Source: Platerodrilus igneus (lineage: Eukaryota > Arthropoda > Insecta > Coleoptera > Lycidae). From it: a DNA stretch of 64,000 nt. Location of the stretch: the NCBI GenBank assembly GCA_036346225.1, contig JARFIW010000835.1:496001-560000 (forward strand), written 5' to 3'. The notes under the pieces were generated by a model. That model searched no databases, was not told the origin of the DNA, and was given only the letters and a program-made list of their open reading frames with translations. Position numbers and translations under genes: made by a program. Below, piece after piece: positions 41,371 through 53,325 of the stretch. The stretch's first letter is position 1; every line of letters starts with the position of its first letter.

Positions 41371-42423
41371 CCAGACCGACAATATAATTTGCTGAATCTA
41401 TCCATAATATAACTCATCATATTGAAACTAGAGGCCCTCATGTTTTCGTTAAACTCCGAAGTTTGCCTCCTAATAAATTATCAATTACTAAAAGAATGTT
41501 TTAATATATGTTAGAAATAAGTATTTGTCGACCTTCAAAAAGCGAATGGACTAGTCCCCTTCATATGGTCCAAAAAAACGGCCAATAGCGTCCTTGTGGC
41601 GATTACCGTAAGTGTAATCCAATTACCGTCTCTGTCAGATACCCAATACCTCATATACACGATTTTAGTAAAAAACAATTTTTCTGTCAGATCTGGTGGG
41701 TGCTTACCATCAGATTCCCGTTAAGTTAAAGAATATAAAAAAGCGTGACTTAAAATTAAAAAAAAAACTTATTTCAAAATGTATTCCAAAAATATATTGC
41801 GACACTTCCTCTGCTATGTGTAGTCCCTTTTAAACAAAAATTTTTAGACACTATGCATTTAAAATTGTACACTTTCTGACACACCCAGGAATTAGGGCAT
41901 CCATTAAATTAGTGAAAGATAGGCTCGTTTGACCGTTCATAAAAAAATACAAACTTGCTTCCACGTGTCTATTCCTCAAGGTGCGATTAATGAAAGACCT
42001 CTCCCAGTGATCTCCTGACAAAAAATACTTTTTAAAATTTTTGTTAATTCAAAAAGAAAAATTTATTTCTATTGATAAGCTGAAACCAGCATTTTACCCC
42101 GAAACGAGGGTATTCAATCGTATCCAAAGACGTTTGAAACACAGGAAATCTCGATACGAATCGAAAACCCTTAATTAATTAATCAGGGCATCGCAACTCA
42201 TTCAGGTCGTAGGGTACATTTCCCAAACACTATCTCGGGACGTCAATCACTGGGGAGAGTAATGTAGCGAACAAAATATTTGCCCAAGAGTTCTCGTTTA
42301 TCATTAGAATTGACAGATTTTTCATATTTCAATTTTATATTTGTATTTTTTAATTAAATACAATAAACTGAGCCAACCAATAATGTACCGAATCATTTAA
42401 TTTATTTTGTATTGCAAACAACA
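41371..42423 (+). repeat. Gypsy array unit B
   Basis: Starts with a primer-site remnant and 'CATCATATTGAAAC' (41416), the RT N-terminal block (H-H-I-E-T, V-F-V-K, R-S-L-P-P), then 'SEWTSPLHMV'-like (41546), 'DLVGAYHQIP'-like (41690), the direct jump to the integrase piece (41776), the pol terminus (42190-42250) and LTR 42263-42423 (161 bp, with an internal deletion relative to the 205-bp form). Confidence 0.82.
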
Positions 42424-42774
42424 AATTGGTAACCCCGACGTAATAATTTGCCGAATCCGATTCATAATTAAACTCATCATATTGAAACCAGAGGCCCTCC
42501 TGTTTTCGTTAAACCCAGACGTTTGCCTCTTGATAAATTATCAATTGCTAAAGAAAGGTTTTAATATGTTAGAAATAGGTACATGTCGAACTTCAAAAAG
42601 CGAATGGGGTAGTCATGGTCTACAAAAAAAATGGTGAAAGGCGTCCTAGTGGCAATTTCCGTAAGTTTAATCCTATTATCGTCTCTGACATACCCAATAC
42701 CTCTTATATACGATTTTATTAATAACCTTTATGTCAAAACAATTTTTCTGTCATAGATCTGGTGCGTGCTTTAT
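42424..42774 (+). repeat. Gypsy array unit C, first part
   Basis: Primer site TTGGTAACCCCGACGTAA at 42426 and the RT N-terminal piece up to 'GATCTGGTGCGTGCTT', where LINE sequence replaces the integrase piece. Confidence 0.82.
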
Positions 42775-43740
42775 GGACTAAATAAGCAGGACAACAGCAT
42801 AAGGCAGATTGCTATTGGACATACACTACGAAGACTAGTCTACAGAATAGCTAGTGCCAGAATTTCTAATCGAGCAGGAAGTGAACTCCGACCGAAGCAA
42901 CTGGGTTTCGGTACACGTGGTGGATGCCAAACTGGGGTACACTCTGCCAGACATTTTGTTAATTTCGACCACGCTTCAACCAAAGTCCTGATAAAACTGG
43001 ATTTTTAAAACGTGTATAACGACATACAACGTCACCCAGTGTTCCGTGCAACGAAGGAAAAATGTCCAGAAATTTATCCCTTTATAAGACACTGTTATGC
43101 TACACCAACTTGGCTCGCTTTTGGAAAATACACCATGCTTTCCCAGAGAGATTGCCAGCAAGGAAACCTCTGTGGACCTGCGATTTCCTGCTTGGGCATA
43201 CATGGCATGGTCACTTCGCTGTAGTCCGAATTCAACATCTGGTACATCGACGATGGATCAATCGGAGGAGACCCAGACATGGTATTCAACGATTTACAAA
43301 CCATCATAAACAAAGCGTCAGATCTAGGACTTTAATTAAAGTTTCAAAACTGCGAAATCAAATTATTGGGCTTCCATAACGACGATGAACGTGCACATAT
43401 TCTGAATAGGTTCAATCAAGTCACACCGGGAATCATGGATCGTCCACAAAAAATCGAACTCCTAGGCGCACCTTTGACAATCGAAGGTATTAGACCAGCA
43501 ATTCCACAAAAACTGGAAAAATTTCATGCCATGATCAGTCGTATTGAGAAACTCGGAGCTCATCACTCATACTGCCTGCTACGTAGCTCACTTTTAACAC
43601 CTTAGTTAAATTATTTGCTACGAACAACACTATGTTGAGAAGCATTGGAAATCCTTGAAGAATACGACCTCGCCCTCAAGTCGTCAATGGAAAGCATCGT
43701 CAATTGCCACTTCGTTGGATCATCATGGACTGAAGCAACA
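42775..43740 (+). pseudogene. YIDD reverse-transcriptase LINE fragment, copy 1
   Basis: Closely related to 59300-60225. It shows 'LRRLVYRIASARISNRAG' (42827), 'KQLGFGTRGGCQT' (42897), 'HASTKVLIKLDF' with the first catalytic Asp region (42971), 'CYATPTWLAFGKYTML' (43092), 'QGNLCGPA' (43157) and the palm YIDDGSIGG (43243), then a thumb-like part (43366-43605). Both ends are cut inside the protein and both join Gypsy sequence directly, so it arrived by DNA-level recombination or was later trimmed rather than by simple target-primed insertion. Frameshifts at about 43008 and 43330. Confidence 0.85.
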
Positions 43741-43885
43741 TTACTCGTTCAGGTCGTAGGGTACATTTTCCCAAACGCCATCTCGAGACATTAATCACTG
43801 CGGGGAGAGTAATGCAGCGGATAAATTATTTGCCCATTTGACGTTTTTTGATGATTCATTTTTATATTTGTATTTTTTTAATTAA
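43741..43885 (+). repeat. Gypsy array unit C, second part and LTR start
   Basis: Resumes at 'CTCGTTCAGGTCGTAGG' (43745), the pol terminus, polypurine run, and LTR from 43813. The LTR is cut at its internal TTAA by the insertion 43886-45598 and finishes at 45603-45670. Confidence 0.82.
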
Positions 43886-45598
43886 GAGCTCATCACAGCA
43901 GGTTACCTACCATCTGCTATAAAAGCGCAGGTTGGGGTGAGGTAGCGTAAAGCGTGACAAAGTGTCGAGATGCAGATATTCATTAGAAAAGGATATGAAG
44001 TATAGGACTTTGCCTACTTGGTTTATGAAGTACGAGGGAGCACATATAGACGGCAGTGCTGTGGAACTTATTAGTCCAGTTATAAACCTCACAGATATTT
44101 TAATTATACATATTCTCTAACATTTATAATCAGTGAAAACCTTTGAAATTCCGATATCTAATGTAAAAAAAAATTATTAGGGAACAAGAAATTATAAGAT
44201 TTCACATTCCTACATGTGCATCGCACAGTTATTTTACAATTTCTAGTATGCACTTGACAAAGCTGTTGGCCAATAAATGGAAAGAATAGACTAATGGTTT
44301 AAACGTATCTCTAATAAAAAATGATTAGATAAAGTGTCAAGTGGGTTTTGATTACAGTTTGTGAAAAGCTACAAATGTTGGTTTGGTTTCTTTTCTTATC
44401 ACACTTTCGTTTCTTTTATCACTTTCTAACGACGAAATAATAAACAAAGTGGCTGTAACGGCCAAATATGTTTTATTTCAGTGAATTTTTTACAATTAAA
44501 AATAGATATAAATATAAAATACAAATTTTCAATATGTTTTCATTGCTATTACATATTTAAAGTTGTACTGAATCGGACACAGTAAACATTCCTCTAGTAG
44601 AATAAAAATGCATGTCTTGCATTTTTAAGTAGTCCAAAGATTGTTTTGCTTTTATTTATTTACGTTTTCATTGCAGCTTGTTAAATTTTGTTCCATCACA
44701 ATTGCGTATGAGAGTTTGTGAATGGTGAATTTGTACCATATTGAACAAAAGTACATTTTACGTGTATTACAGAAGTTTGAGGGTAAAAAAAACTTAATTA
44801 AACATGGTTTGTAAATTCTAATTAACCGTAACAATTTTTATTACATTATTTCTTATTACTACACAAGCCTAAATATGACCGAAATATTACTGGTGGCTTT
44901 TTAAATTTATCCCAAAACATTAATTGAACTTGAGCATAAAAATTAAACAATTCTGTGTTTATTCTTTTTTACAAGTCCTACACTACTCAAACTGGGGGAA
45001 TACCAATTACCTACTTCACTAAATAGGAAACCTAACAAAAATTTATATAAATCCAAGGTTTATAAAGAACAACTCATTTCTATAATTTCTGAGAAGCTAA
45101 ATAATATCCATAATAAAAGTTATAAATAGATTTACGAGCAATTTCGACTATAGTCGAAAACTCTCATAAGGATAGTTTGATCTCAATAGATGTTTGTTGT
45201 GTTTTGTTTTATATAGCATGTATTCAAACCATTTCTGTTTTACAATAGTGTGTGACATGAAAGTTCTGAATTTTTCCACAGCAGCACATTGCAGGTGCAT
45301 TTTTCTAAAAAATACTAATATTTGATTTATTCGATAGATAAACTGAATTGTAGTGTGCAATTTTAATGAAAATTCATAAAAATTATGCACACATTTGGGA
45401 AAGTTACTGGTATTGTTTAAATAGCTCTAATATCAGCAAAACAATTTTTTTCAGTTAAAAAAAAACCTAAATGACTTTCCCACATAAACAAATATTTAAT
45501 AAGTAACTTTTATTAAAACCGTTTTTAATTTAGGTGCCTAATAGGAGAGAAATTTGGATCTTTAGAAATTTCAAGACAGCCGCTACTGTGATGAGCTC
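43886..45598. mobile_element. 1713-bp TTAA-flanked DNA transposon (non-autonomous)
   Basis: Ends are inverted repeats 'GAGCTCATCACAG' (43886-43898) and 'CTGTGATGAGCTC' (45586-45598), flanked by TTAA on both sides (43882-43885, 45599-45602). Sister LTRs (for example 47750-47765) show the empty site 'TTAATTAAATACAATA' with one TTAA fewer. TTAA duplication is the piggyBac hallmark. The termini are not the usual CCC-type piggyBac ends and no transposase is recognisable inside. Minus-strand frames at 44652-44834 and 45148-45390 match nothing I know. Confidence 0.85.
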
Positions 45599-45602
45599 TT
45601 AA

Positions 45603-46772
45603 ATACAATAAACTAAACCAATTAATAATATACTGAATCATTTAATTTATTTTGTATTGCAAACACTAAATTGGTAACCTCAACGTAGTAATTTACTGAA
45701 TCCGATTTATAATATAACTCATCATATTGAAACCAGAGGCCCTCCTGTTTTCGTTAAACCCCGACGTTTGCCTCCTAATAAATGATCAATTGCTAAAAAA
45801 AAATTTTAATAAATGTTAGAGATGGGTACCTGTCAACCTTCAAAAAGCGAATGGACTAGTCCCCTAATATATGGTAAAAAAAATGGTGAATGGCGTCCTT
45901 GTGGCAATTTCCGTGAGTTTAAATCTATTACCGTCTCTGACAGATAGATATTCAATACCTCATATATACGATATATTTTTTGTCATAGATCTGGTGCATG
46001 TTTACCATCAGATCGTCGTCGAATTAAAGAATATAAAAAAATGTCTCTTATAATTAAAAAAAAATTTATTCCCGAATGTAATCAAGAAATATATTGCGAC
46101 ACTTCCTTTGGAATTTGTAGGCACTTTTTAACAAAAAACTTTAGACATGATGCATTGAAAATTGTACACTCTCTGGGACATCCAAGAATTAGGGCATCCA
46201 TTAAATTAGTTAAAGATAGGTTCGTTTGGTCGTCCACAAAAAAATTTTCAACCTGTCTCACACGTGTTTATTCGTCAAAGTGCGATTAATGAAAGACTTT
46301 TCTCAGTAATCTCCTAACAAGAAAAATTTTTTTAAGTTTTTGTTAATTCAAAAGATAAATTGATTTCTATCGATAAGCTAAAACTAGCATTTTTACTCCG
46401 GGTTGAAAGTATTCAATCATATCCAAAAACGTTCGAAACACAGGAAGTCCCGATACGAATCGAAAACCCACAATTAATCAATCAGGGCAGCTCAACTCGT
46501 ACAGGACGTAACGTACATTTTCCCAAAAGCTATATCTAGACGCTAACCACTGGAGGGAGCGTATTGTGGCGGACAAAATATTTCCCTAAGTGTTCTCGTT
46601 TATCATTGAAGGAGATTTGATTATGGTTGCCTGGGACAGGTTACATTTTTTTTAGAATTGACAGATTTTTTATGATTCAAATTTAATTTGTATTTTTTCA
46701 ATTAAATACAATAAACTAACCAAGTAATAATTTGCTGAATCGTTTAATTTATTTTGAATTGCAAACAGTAAA
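45603..46772 (+). repeat. Gypsy array: end of LTR C, then unit D
   Basis: LTR C finishes at 45670, then the primer site 'TTGGTAACCTCAACGTAG', RT piece 'HHIETRGPPVFVKPRRLPPN' (45721), 'DLVHVYHQI' (45990), the integrase piece 46065-46250 with 'HSLGHPRIRASIKLVKDRF' (H2C2 zinc domain, near 46165), pol terminus (46490), and LTR 46565-46772. This unit is complete and shows the shared RT-to-integrase jump at about 46030-46065. Confidence 0.88.
46041..46289 (+). pseudogene. Gypsy integrase zinc-domain piece (unit D)
   Basis: The best-preserved integrase piece of the array: 'ECNQEIYCDTSFGICRHFL' then 'DALKIVHSLGHPRIRAS', the His pair of the H2C2 domain. The Cys pair region ('TCLTRVYSSKC') is frameshifted relative to active elements. 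The catalytic core is absent. Confidence 0.8.
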
Positions 46773-47822
46773 TTGATGATATCGACGTAATAATTTGTTG
46801 AATCCGATTCATAATATTGAAACCAGAGGCTCTTCTGTTTTTGTTAAACCCCGATGTTTATCTCCTAATAAATTACCAATTGCAAAAAGAAAATTATAAT
46901 ATATGTTAAAGGTGGGTACCTGTCGACCTTCAAAAAGCGAATGGGCTAGTCCCCTTCATATGGTCCCAAAAAAGACCAATGGCGTCCTTGTGGCAATTTT
47001 TGTAAGTTTATAATCCTATTACTGTGTCTGAAAGATACCCAATACCTCATATATACGATTTTGGTAACAACCTTTATGACAAAACAATTTTTTCTGCATA
47101 GATTTGGTGCGTGCTTATAATCAGATCTCCATCAAGATAAAGGATATAAAAAGTGTCACCTAAAATTAAAAATAAAATTTATTTCGGAATGTAATCAAGA
47201 AATATATTGCAACACGTCCTCTGGTATTTGTAGACACTTTTTTAACACTATATTTTAAACACAACGCATTTAAAATCGTACACTCCCTATGGCACACCCA
47301 GAAATTAGGGCATCTATTAAATTAGTTAAAGATAGGTGCGCATGGCCGTCCCTAAAAAAAATTAAAAACTTGCCCCCACATGTTTAGGTGCATAAACATT
47401 TCTCAGTGATTTCCTCGCAATAAAAATTTTTTAAACTTTTTGTTAATTCAAAAGATAAATTGATTTCTATCGATAGGCTAAAAGTAACACTTTTACCCCA
47501 GGATGAGGGTATTGAATCATATCCAAAGACGTTTGAAACACAGGAAGGATCGAAACGAATCGAAAATCTTCAATTAATCAATCAACGCACCTCAACTCGT
47601 TCAGGTCGTAGGGTACATTTTCCTAAACGCTATCTGCTGGCGCTAACCACTGGGGCGAGAGTAAAGTAGCGAATAAAATATTTGCCCAGGTGACGTTTTT
47701 TTAGAATCGACAGATTTTTGATGATTCAATTTTATATTTGTATTTTTTTAATTAAATACAATAAACTAACCAAGTAATAATTTGTTGAATCATTTAATTT
47801 ATTTTGTATTGCAAACACTAAA
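46773..47822 (+). repeat. Gypsy array unit E
   Basis: Complete unit co-linear with D, period 1050: primer-site remnant, RT piece, integrase piece (47180-47370), pol terminus in a 69-codon frame (47460-47669, 'TSTRSGRRVHFPKRYL'), and LTR 47665-47822 (158 bp, 5' part shortened). Confidence 0.87.
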
Positions 47823-47932
47823 TTGGTATCTCCGACGTAATAATTTGCTAAATCCGATTGATAATATAACTCATCATATTGAAACCAGAGGTCCTCCTGT
47901 TTTCGTTAAACCCCGATGTTTGCCTCCTTTAT
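47823..47932 (+). repeat. Gypsy array unit F, first part
   Basis: Primer site and RT piece to 'TGTTTGCCTCC', then a minus-strand Gypsy element. Unit F resumes at 53326; about 45 bases of the unit are missing at the junction. Confidence 0.8.
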
Positions 47933-50293
47933 GCTACGTGCATTGAAGTAGCCTAACAAAAAAAAGAAAAAAGAAAGAAAATACAGAAATTGACCGGGCT
48001 CATTCAGTGAGTGGGTGGGGTATAACACATACAAAAATTATAGAAGGCTTGAAATAAAAATACACGCACTTATTTATTAAAACCGCACGCAACATAAAAA
48101 AAATTATTTAACAAAGAAACATGTTATATCAGTACAGTAGTACCAAACCAAATGAAAACAAAAATAAGTAGTAATCATAATATGCATGTCAGGAAGAACC
48201 AAGAAGAAAATCAATTCTTAACACTGCGAGCTGCCGTTTTAGGTATCTACCCCCATATTAATCAACAAAGGAACAAAAAGAAATCACAACTCCAAAAACC
48301 GCAGCTGTAAGTCGTCATCTTAAATATAAAATTAAGTATATACAAACGTTGCAATATCAATAATACTTGTCAACCCCCCCGTACAGATGATTTTAGGACC
48401 ACAAGGTGTAATCATCCAACAAAACTAAAATATACTGGTTCAACCAGTTCATGGAACCCATACAAAAAAGATAGTAAATAAACACTCACCCACTTGTCGA
48501 ATATGTTGGGCCCTAGGGCCGCAGCGGGGCAGCAGGGCCTAAGACCACGCAGTTGATGCCATATAAAAAAGGCGGTCATCGCCTCTTCAATTAGGTCTAA
48601 GGTAACAGGTAGGCCTATCCACCGGAAGAAGCTAGAATGGTTATAGGTGTAATTAATTTATTGTCGTCGAAAAGTGTAGATTTGTAAAACCAGCATTACA
48701 TACCACGCTGTATTGCGTGCGCAAAATTCCCACGAAGAAAACGGAAACAGCAAAAATATAACGACTGTTTTCGGGCACAAACGATTCTGAAACAGCACCC
48801 GCTTGCGGCTTTAAGATATCTCAAAAAATGGCGGAGTTAGGTGTTACCCCTATTTTAAAAATTCGGTACAAACACCCCCTTAAGGGCACAAACGAAACAG
48901 GCGGTGGTACAAACAGGTACAAACGATGCTTAATCGAATGGCATTAAAAAAACTTCTGTATCTCTAAGTCGGGTGCTGATGATTTTTTTACCCTTCTGTA
49001 ACTTTCACCCCTTTGAGGTACAAACGAAATAAAAAGCGGATGATGAACAGATGAAATAGATAGGATGTTGATGAAAGATTTAAGAAGAGCAACGGAGTCC
49101 ATTTAGCAAAATTATTATAAAGCGGTTTATGAATTAACAAGGGAAAAAGGGGTATTTAATTTATTTCGAAAATAAACGTAACAAATTGCCTCCCCCAGAA
49201 AATTAACAAGGCCGGCCAAGAAAACAAAAGTACGGAAGTGGACATGACAAAAAAAACAAAAAAAACCCAAACACAAAGAAAATCGCTTAAAAACTAAAAG
49301 AAAATTTATTACGAAAACCAAAAAACCAGAAACAAAAGAAACGCCCTTAAATAAAAAAGAACCCTCATCCTGCTCGGAGGACCAATCGTAGGAACAATAA
49401 AACTCCAAACAAAAAAAAACAAAAACAAAAGAAAACAAAAAAGATAATTAACCTGAAATATCAATGGAAGTGAACCAAGAGCAAGAAAAGAGAAATAAAG
49501 AAAAGAAAAAAGGAAAATGGGTAACAAGCAACCAATGAGGATTAAGGTGGAACAGCCTCAGCACTGCGGAGTCGTCAAAGGACGAATGTTTCTCAGAAGA
49601 AGCAGTAAAGTTATCATTCTCTAGAACAGGATTAGTTTCCCGCGAAGAAACCAAAAAGAACAAAAGAAAAGCAAAAATGAGACCGAGCAGTAACAACCAA
49701 AACAGGACCCAAGAGTCAAGCCTAACGTATTCACAGGAACAACAAGAGAGAACAAAAGGAAGAGATGAAAAGCGCTGGTAAAAGAAACAATGTACTACCA
49801 ACTGTGGTAACCAAGAATTTCAAAAAGCGAAGAACCAAAGAAAAGAATAGCTAACTAGAGCTAAAGTCGACTAAGTCGTGGTTTCCGAAAAAAGAAAAAC
49901 GGACTAGAAAGCACCTACCACAGGAGCGGATGACCGAAACACAATCGGTATAGGGACCGACAGCAAAGAAGACCAGCAAAAGGATAGGAAAAGGAAAGTG
50001 AAACGAAAGGAACGAGAGAAAAGAAAAACGAAAACGAATAACACCAACAAGTAAAAGTACCAGAAGCAACAAAAAAACCTAAGAATCGTACAAAAGAAAA
50101 TAAAACAGGATCCCAGTGTAGGTATGTATGAGTTTGTGTGTGTGTGTGTGTGTGCGTGTGCGTGTGCGTATGTGTGTATGTGGGGGTGTTGTTGATGTAT
50201 GAGTAGATGAGTGTACGTGAATGTGTGCGTGTGTATAAACGGTGTGTGTGTGTATGTAGTGTGCGTCTATAAAGTGTGCGTGTGTGTATGTGT

Positions 50294-50590
50294 TGGACCG
50301 CTCTAGTCGCCTCTTACGACATGCAGGTCGTACCGTGGGACTATTCTATTCCTGGACCCACACGGGTGCAAGGAGTACAAGGAGAAAACGAAAGAAAGAA
50401 GAACCAACTAGAACTGTGTGTTTATAAAATGTGTAGGTGTATGTGTGTATAAAGTGTGTGGGTATGGATTGGACGTGTATAAAATGTGTGTATGTGTGTG
50501 TGTGAGTGTATGTATTGGACCGCTGTAGTCGCCTCTTACGACTAGCAGGTCGTACCGTGGGACTATTCTATTCCCGGACCCACACGGGTG
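50294..50590. repeat. 75-bp structured block, two copies between (GT)n tracts
   Basis: 'GTCGCCTCTTACGAC' then 'AGGTCGTACCGTGGGACTAT' occurs at 50307-50350 and 50528-50572, each continuing to 'GGACCCACACGGGTG' (50354, 50576). CCGTGGG pairs with CCCACACGG to make a hairpin in each. Similar 'GTCGCCTYTTACGAC' blocks are, to my knowledge, widespread in insect repeats. (GT)n tracts surround both copies. Confidence 0.75.
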
Positions 50591-51176
50591 AAAGAAAAAG
50601 AAAGCAAACCCAGCAAAACAGGAAAGAAAAAAAAAACTTAAACTCCAGCAACCAAGTCCTAAAAAGGGCAAAATCGGCATAAGAAGCTGGGGTAAGTGGA
50701 CTAGATATTGGGCTTAAGGCGTTTACGCCGCCAGAAAGAAAACGAAACAAGGTCAAGAACATTAAGACTTCGCTGGCATACATCTTCCGGTTCGGAAGGA
50801 TTATAGACAAATTTTTGCCTCTTATGCGCAGTGTTCCGCAAAACAAGGACAGTAGAGGATGTAGTAGTTGTAGCACGCGATATAGGAGGTGGCAAGAGTA
50901 GTTTAGAAAACTCAAAACGCGTTATAGAAAAAAGGGGTTTGTTTTTAGAATAGGTTGCCAGAAAGCCAAAGGTAGAAAGAGAAAAAGTATTGGCTGTAAA
51001 GAAATCAACCTTACGAAAAGAAATACAAGCAGAGCACACTTCAGTTACGTGACATAGAGAGACAGAATTAGATACATTTTTTACGACGTTAAATAAAGGA
51101 TTAGAAGTATCTCAGTTAGGAAAGCAAACAGCATTGGCTGTAGGAATATCAACCTTAGGAAAAGCAGAAACCGATA

Positions 51177-51660
51177 TCACTTCAACCATATTATATAAAG
51201 GAACACAATCAGGTAGAAATTCATCAACGTTACAAGAACAAACAGTATGAAGTAGAACTCGCCAATGTTTGATAAAGGACTCGAATGGAGTTTATCAACA
51301 TGAAAAAGGAGCCCACCAGACAGAACTTCCTCAATTTTACAAGAACAAACAGCTTCAGGAAGAACTTCATCCACAATAGATAAAGAAGCAAAATCAGATT
51401 GACCTTCGTCACCATTAGATAAAATGACATCAGCTAGGATTTCACCAACCTTAATTAAAAGAACAGAAACAAGTAGCATTTTGTCAGCATGAGAAAAATG
51501 GGCATTAAAGATACAGGTTCATGTACTTCAACAGGACCTTCTCTGACTGAATTAGAAGTTATCGTCATTTCAGCGACATTTGTGCTTGCAGACACGACAG
51601 AAATTTCTTGGGTAGAATTGTTTAACAAAGCGAGAAGAAACTTTTGAGAAGCTAGCTGCA
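51177..51660 (-). pseudogene. gag-linked degenerate C-terminal region
   Basis: Downstream of the CCHC piece on the same strand. Frames 51479-51177 and 51661-51455 consist of loosely repeated Glu/Val/Ser/Leu segments ('EILADVILSNGDEGQSD', 'EVLPEAVCSCKIEEVLSGG'). No protease motif. It may be the gag C-terminal tail or a low-complexity spacer; function unknown. Confidence 0.4.
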
Positions 51661-51682
51661 AGTCACTAATTCGAAGTATGCG

Positions 51683-52434
51683 TTACAATGGCGATGAATG
51701 CACAGTTTGGGGTGAAAGTGAATAAGTAGGGCGAGCAGAAGGGGGAGCAGAATAGGATGTAGAACTAGAAACGGAAAAAAGTTTGTTCGAAGCTACATTT
51801 GTCGAAGAAAGGTATGTTTTGATAGTAGGAGCAGGATGACCTGGATGAGGTACAGAAAAGAACGTAAAAGAAGCAGAAGAAGTTTGGCTCCTAGAGCTGA
51901 GAACAGGAGTTGAAGTATTATTTGAAGACCTACTAGTAGCAAGATGACAGTTTGGACAGTTTCGGCGAGAAACTTCCTTATATCCGTAACCATGGCAATG
52001 GAGTACTTGAGGACGAGTACAACGTGCCGAAACATGACCAGGTTTGTCGCAATTAAAGCAGATGGATTGACGAGTAGAATCAGAACTAGGAAAAAGAGCA
52101 GTAAAACGTACGGAAGAAGTATCGGATCTGCTCGTAGGCGTAGGAGAAATCTTAACAACGTGACCATGTGAAATAGAAGTATTTTCTTCAATAGTAGCAG
52201 ACTTATAAGCAAAATTCGGGAGATCCAAACGTTGAATCAGTAAATTAGACAACGACTTCCAGTCAGAAAACTTATGCCGATTACCACGATCCCAAAGTAA
52301 CGCTTTAGACTTGAACACACCCACTGCAGACTCACATAACTGCAATTCTGACACATGGTCAGTTCGTCGCAGTGTTTCGACCCGTCTGAAAAATCATGTA
52401 CGGTTAGAGTATTTGGGTCACCAGAAAATTTCAA
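51683..52434 (-). pseudogene. Gypsy gag: core block and CCHC zinc knuckle
   Basis: The first piece begins 'MKFSGDPNTLTVHDF' (52434) and, after a frameshift near 52380, continues 'SELQLCESAVGVFKSKALLW' (52351), then 'RHKFSDWKSLSNLLIQRLDL', the classic RetrotransGag signature. A Ser/Thr-rich linker and one CCHC knuckle follow: CFNCDKPGHVSARC (near 52060). A second Cys cluster 'CHGYGYKEVSRRNCPNCH' (near 52010) is imperfect. Gag builds the virus-like particle and binds RNA. No protease follows. Confidence 0.85.
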
Positions 52435-52437
52435 ATT

Positions 52438-52686
52438 TCACTCCCACACGAGAAGGCCTTGGTAGGAAGACGAAAAAGGAGTAGCAACTGACTTATGCAC
52501 TATAGCAGAAACTGATTCCCGTTCAGCAGTAACAGTATGTTTGTTGTGACTAAGTGATACGGAATTATCGGCCAGATTCTTTGCCGATTCCAACTTCAGA
52601 CGTTCGTCCTTTAACTCTTGTACGGAGTGGAAAAGAGGCAAATGGGTTATATAAAATGGATCAAGATTACGAAGCAAAACAGACAA
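52438..52686 (-). pseudogene. Gypsy gag: displaced middle block
   Basis: 'LLRNLDPFYITHLPLFHSVQELKDE' type sequence, normally found after the 'SDWKSL' block and before the knuckle, here lies upstream of the 'KFSGDP' block. The gag order is therefore permuted. Either a gag duplication lost parts of both copies, or recombination shuffled it. Runs into 'SSSYQGLLVWE' and a stop. Confidence 0.78.
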
Positions 52687-52983
52687 TTGAACAACTTCAC
52701 TGAAGGAACGAACACCACCAACTTATGATCAGTCATTTTCAGTAATAATAAAAAACAAATTGGGAAAGTAACTAAGTAAAGGCTAACCGTAACTCAATAA
52801 AAGCTCAAGAAAAAAATTATTGCGAATACATGACAATTTAAAAGAACTACCAATAGGAGCGAAACAACAAAATAGAAATTAGAATAGAGCTGTAGAATAA
52901 AAGAAAAATCGGAGGAAACAACTAACTCTAGACTTGACGGGGAGAACAAAATATACAGAGAGGGAAGGAAGAAAACGAAAAAT

Positions 52984-52994
52984 CTTGGGCGCCA
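52984..52994 (-). other. primer-binding site, tRNA-Lys type
   Basis: Minus strand TGGCGCCCAAG, about 300 bases upstream of the first gag block. It resembles the TGGCGCCC sites of Gypsy-type elements. Confidence 0.65.
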
Positions 52995-53325
52995 GCGTTT
53001 TCAATGGACTAGGATTATTGGCGAAAGCACAAGTCCAATAATCTGAAATTAGCCAACCAATAATATTGAGCGATTAAGAAAGAAACCACAACTAAAACTT
53101 AAGAGGATCGAACTCACACAGTAAATAAAGAAAAGAAATAAGTACAAATTCGAGCGTAAGGGAAAAAAACATAAGTAGTATCAGGCCGAGAAGCAAAACA
53201 AAAATTGTGGCAGAAATTAAGCGAAACAAAATCGAAGCGAACGCTAACCAAAATCAAAATCGAAGCAAAAGTTAAGCCAACGTTACACAAAACAAAATCG
53301 GAGCCCTTCGCCAGGGAGTCAAAAT

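Larger units (their letters stand above)
47933..53325 (-). mobile_element. minus-strand Gypsy gag element in the array
   Basis: Read on the minus strand: left-over 5' sequence (53325-52995), a primer site TGGCGCCCAAG (52994-52984), a gag region with RetrotransGag blocks and a CCHC knuckle (52690-51680), degenerate tail, A-rich segment on the plus strand (T-rich on the coding strand), a polypurine tract TGGGGGAGGCAATT (49198-49185), and the LTR start TGTTACG (49184). Protease, RT and integrase are not found. The two ends do not match each other, so one LTR is lost or truncated, and no target duplication is seen. Confidence 0.72.

Noticed and set aside
43907..45390. Transposase inside the TTAA element
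   Set aside because: The minus-strand frames at 43907-44092, 44652-44834 and 45148-45390 show no DDD or Cys-rich C-terminal pattern of piggyBac proteins.
49127..50072. Hydrophobic minus-strand ORFs that look like membrane proteins
   Set aside because: The Phe/Leu/Val richness comes from reading the A-rich plus strand in antisense; there is no conserved motif, and the equivalent region at 36100-36700 has different frames.
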